This document shows positions 50,829 through 53,270 of a DNA stretch of 53,270 nt, one piece after another. Below the pieces are notes generated by a model. It did no database searches. It was not told the origin of the DNA and saw nothing but the letters and a program-made list of their open reading frames with translations. Source of the stretch: Candidatus Hadersleviella danica (lineage in GTDB: Bacteria; Chloroflexota; Anaerolineae; Promineifilales; Promineifilaceae); assembly GCA_016711405.1 (NCBI GenBank), contig JADJSZ010000060.1, forward strand, positions 1-53,270, given 5' to 3'. The first letter of the stretch is position 1. Each line of letters opens with the position of its first letter. The position numbers and the translations under genes are program-made.

Positions 50829-51718
50829 TTATCGTCTTCGCCTGCGGGAGCGGTCGCGTTCGGGTTCGCCTTCGGCCGCTGGCGGCCGATTTGCCGCAAT
50901 CCAAGCCGCGCAATTCTCATCATTGCCCATCATCACATCCCCCACCATAATCGCCTGCTTAATCTCCGCCTCCAGCGGGTTCGTAATGGCCGAAGTCAGG
51001 CCGTTGGCCATCATCATGGCCAAAAAGTTGGCGTTTAGCGGCGGCCGATGGGGCAGGCCAAACGAGACATTGCTCGCTCCGCAACAGGTGTTCACCTTTA
51101 GTTCCTGCACACAGCGGCGCAAAATGTGGAACGCCTGCCGCCCCGCATAGCGCATCGCCCCAATTGGCATGACCAGCGGGTCAATCAGCACATCTTCGCG
51201 GGGAATGCCGTAATCCATCGCCCGTTCTACGATTTTCTTAGCCACCGCAAAGCGCACATCGGGGTCTTCAGAAATGCCCGTCTCGTCGTTGGAGATGCCG
51301 ATGACGGCACAGCCATACTTTTTGACCAGCGGCAACACGACTCCAGCCGCTCATCTTCCCCCGTCACCGAATTGAGCAACGGCTTGCCCTGATACGCCTC
51401 CAACCCCCGCTCGAGCGCTTCGACGATGGAGGAATCTATGGACAGGGGCACATCCACCAACCCCTGCACCATTTTAATCACGTCGTACATGATTTGGGGT
51501 TCGTCGGCCAGCGGAATGCCCGCGTTCACATCGAGCAGGTGTGCGCCAGCGGCCACTTGGGCGAGGACATCCTTTTCCACGCGGCTAAAGTCGCCCTTGG
51601 CCATTTCGGCCGCCAACAATTTGCGCCCCGTCGGGTTGATGCGCTCGCCAATGATGACAAAGGGGTGGTCCGGCCCAATACGGACCGTGCTGGTTTGGGA
51701 GGAGATGATGGTCTCCAA
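50829..51718 (-). CDS. Methyltetrahydrofolate:corrinoid methyltransferase (AcsE/MtgA-like), one frameshift
   Basis: Pterin-binding methyltransferase of about 295 residues that moves the methyl of 5-methyl-tetrahydrofolate to a corrinoid protein. FVIIGERINPTGRKLLAAEM, AGAHLLDVNAGIP, LSIDSSIVEALERGL and LNSVTGE form the folate-barrel signature. The second half has GISNDETGIS, DPLVMPIGA and GASNVSFGLPHR (the conserved Asn-Val-Ser-Phe). The two parts overlap near 51335-51345 and rejoin as LESVLPLVKKYGC. The start may be the TTG at 51718, since upstream codons read repeat DNA. The last codons (RDRSRRRRR) are very basic and probably not conserved. Corrinoid partner not in window. Confidence 0.82.
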
Positions 51719-51788
51719 ACATTTAGACGTTCCTTGGATTTTGGTTTGTGCACTGAGCACCAGGCACTTTCTACTTTCCTTTTCACTT

Positions 51789-52762
51789 TCACTCGCTTAA
51801 CTGGTTCGGGCGGAACGGCCGTGGCAATAGTCCCGCCTCTTCGATAATTTCGGCCACGAGTTCTTCTTGGCGGTAGGCCATCACATGCACCCCCGCAATG
51901 CCTTCAATTTCGCGCATCTGCTGGATAATTTCGACGCAGATTTTTTTGCCTTCCTCGAGCTGTTTGCCTTTGGGTGCATTTTTGAGCCGCTCGACCACCT
52001 CATCGGGGATGTGTACGCCGGGCACTTTGGTGCGCATGTATTCGGCCGTTTTGGCCGAGCGCAACGGGCCAACGCCCGCCAAGATAAACACCTTTTCGTG
52101 CAACCCCAAGTCGCGCACTTTGGCCATGAAGGTGCGAAAGCGGGGCATGTCAAAACAGTATTGGGTTTGGATAAATTGCGCCCCTGCCTCGATTTTTTTG
52201 GCAAGCCGCAACGGCCGCCAATCGAACGGGGGGGCGAAGGGATTGGCCGCCGCGCCCAAGAAAAGCTGGGGCGGTACGGTGAGTTTACGGCCGCTCAAAA
52301 ACATCCCCTTATCGCGCAAAGTAGCGGCCGTGCGGAGCAGTTGAATGCTGTCCAAATCGAACACCCGCTTCGCTTCGGGCTGGTCGCCCACCGTCACATC
52401 ATCCCCCGTCAGGCACAGCACATTGCGCACCCCCATCGCCGCCGCCCCCAGCAAATCCCCCTGTATGGCGATGCGGTTGCGGTCGCGGCACGAGACTTGG
52501 AAGACGGGTTCGTAGCCCGCCCGAATGAGCAGGGCGCAGATGGCTACGCTGGACATGTGGCAATGTGCGCCCGAGGCATCGGTGGCGTTGACCTGCCATC
52601 GCACACTTGCGAGAGAACCACGGCCGCGTCATACACCTCTTGCGCGTCGGCGCTGTCGGGCGGGTTCAGCTCGGCCGTCACCGCAAACCGCCCCGAACGC
52701 AACACCCGCTCTAAACGGCTCTGGGATTGCGGAATGGGGAATGTGGATTGCGGATTGGTCAT
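51789..52762 (-). CDS. metF: 5,10-methylenetetrahydrofolate reductase, one frameshift
   Basis: FAD enzyme interconverting methylene- and methyl-tetrahydrofolate. The N-terminus has RSGRFAVTAELNPPDSADA; the barrel has SSVAICALLIRAGYEPVFQVSCRDRNRIAIQGDLLGAAAMGVRNVLCLTGDDV, FIQTQYCFDMPRF and VFILAGVGPLRS. About 322 residues. The frame breaks near 52595-52605, and the two halves rejoin as QVCDG-INATDASGAHC. The first residues (TNPQSTFPIPQSQS) are encoded by ATTGCGG/GAATGTG heptamers; the start at 52762 is therefore uncertain and a later start at about residue 15 is possible. The metV gene lies directly upstream. Confidence 0.85.
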
Positions 52763-52795
52763 GCGCTCACTTTTTACTTTTCACTTCTTACTCAT
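52725..52795. repeat. Heptamer array GGATTGC at the metF start
   Basis: TTGCGGAATGGGGAATGTGG (52727-52746) and TTTTTACTTTTCACTTCTTA (52771-52790). The first part is inside the metF frame and encodes its N-terminus. Confidence 0.75.
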
Positions 52796-53270
52796 CCCCC
52801 CACCCCACTGGCACAACCACATCTTCTCCCGTCAGCATCGTCACCCATGCCGATTTGCCTTCGAGTTGGCGGTTGACGGGGGGCTGGATGAGGTGCATTT
52901 CGCGGCCGTAAGTGGCTATCTCCAACGAGCGTTCATACGCTTCCACCCACACGCATTTCATCTCGGGAATGACTCGCAATGGCCATTAGCCCGCACCCCA
53001 CCGCACTCCCATTGCGCAGATTTTTGGGGCAGGTCATGGGGCAAGTCATGCCGTGGGAGTGGAGGATGCACTGGCCGCACATCCGGCAATCAAAACTCTT
53101 TTGCCCCATTGCTCGGGTTTGCCAATGAGCTTGTCCAGCCGTTCGTAGCCCAGCTTGGCGATGAGCGGCCGTGCTTTGCCCATCCCCCAGCGCATCACAT
53201 CATACGCCTTTTCCAAGGTGCGGGGGTGTTTTTGGAGCCAACGGCCGAAGCGACGGGGAGGTGGGGACAT
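52788..53270 (-). CDS. metV: MetV-type methylene-THF reductase C-terminal/iron-sulfur subunit, several frameshifts
   Basis: Partner of MetF in acetogen-type MetVF complexes. In frames pieced from the minus strand: PEQWGKKSFDCRMCGQCIL, HSHGMTCPMTCPKNLRNG, CGGVRANGHCE, then VIPEMKCVWVEAYERSLE and GREMHLIQPPVNRQLEGKSAW. Six or more cysteines (CRMCGQC, CPMTCP, SCGGV, HCE) would hold 4Fe-4S and zinc. The two long frames overlap with a break near 53100 and another near 53000, where homopolymers occur. The protein starts at or beyond the window edge (ATG at 53270 is visible). In frame it would stop at 52788, next to metF. Confidence 0.7.

Noticed and set aside
2240..52795. Heptamer arrays as CRISPR or as ordinary terminators only
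   Set aside because: They have a 7-bp period with no spacers, and several lie inside coding sequence or upstream of starts, so terminators cannot be the whole explanation.
1..53270. tRNA, rRNA, riboswitch and prophage genes
   Set aside because: I saw no tRNA arm patterns, rRNA words, conserved riboswitch cores or phage structural genes. A covariance-model search is needed to be sure.

Overview
The window reads as a piece of a GC-rich filamentous bacterium, most likely Chloroflexota (Anaerolineae or Ardenticatenia side). This is inferred from the mix of a CHAT-formylglycine-enzyme-fold protein, secreted proteins with Thr-Pro linkers and a Y-x-P-x-I-x-R motif, fused alpha/beta keto-acid dehydrogenase E1 genes, a MetV/MetF pair, NrfHA and many HEAT/TPR/META-domain proteins. 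There is no 16S gene or other phylogenetic marker to settle it. No tRNA, rRNA, CRISPR array or phage module was seen.

Layout. 1-2239 (minus): rocD (cut by the window edge) and rocB, arginine/ornithine catabolism. 2656-4980 (plus): a 26-aa peptide, a two-helix membrane protein and a CHAT protease fused to a formylglycine-enzyme/C-lectin fold whose C-terminus looks like a retroelement-diversified variable region. 5322-6893: an HU-like protein, an array of palindromes on an exact 22-bp lattice, and a REP-associated tyrosine transposase flanked by two 150-bp palindromic elements. 6898-13939 (minus): ABC exporter, YoeB/YefM, patatin, two SCP2 proteins, BrnT/BrnA, acyltransferase and SDR, a lipid-flavoured stretch with two toxin-antitoxin pairs. 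14123-15895: SLC13-type permease. 16064-23409 (minus): GntR regulator, two different fused E1 genes with a decayed PIN toxin pair between them, and E2. 23631-31214 (plus): rseP, HEAT protein, membrane-anchored peptidase, TPR protein, trmFO, an unknown gene pair and a histidine kinase. 31363-34547 (minus): two hydrolases and a META lipoprotein. 34836-41570 (plus): nrfHA, then purE-purK-purF-purD. 41709-49593: secreted proteins, an enoyl-CoA hydratase, a glycoside hydrolase and two ABC-2 permeases. 49541-53270 (minus): DinB protein, DUF1638 protein, a methyl-folate methyltransferase, metF and metV, a folate C1 module.

Three properties cut across the whole window. First, at least fifteen reading frames are broken by one-base changes, mostly at homopolymer runs, which looks like sequencing or assembly error rather than real gene decay; broken genes are given as single features. 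Second, nearly every gene boundary carries short tandem heptamer repeats, often followed by their inverted copies, and in many genes these repeats supply the last codons and stop, the first codons, or a domain linker. Third, the palindrome ACGGCCGT is strikingly over-represented, mostly inside genes, like HIP1 in cyanobacteria.

The most promising candidate for an undescribed system is the CHAT-FGE module, followed by the 22-bp palindrome lattice beside the HU protein and the heptamer repeats that end genes.
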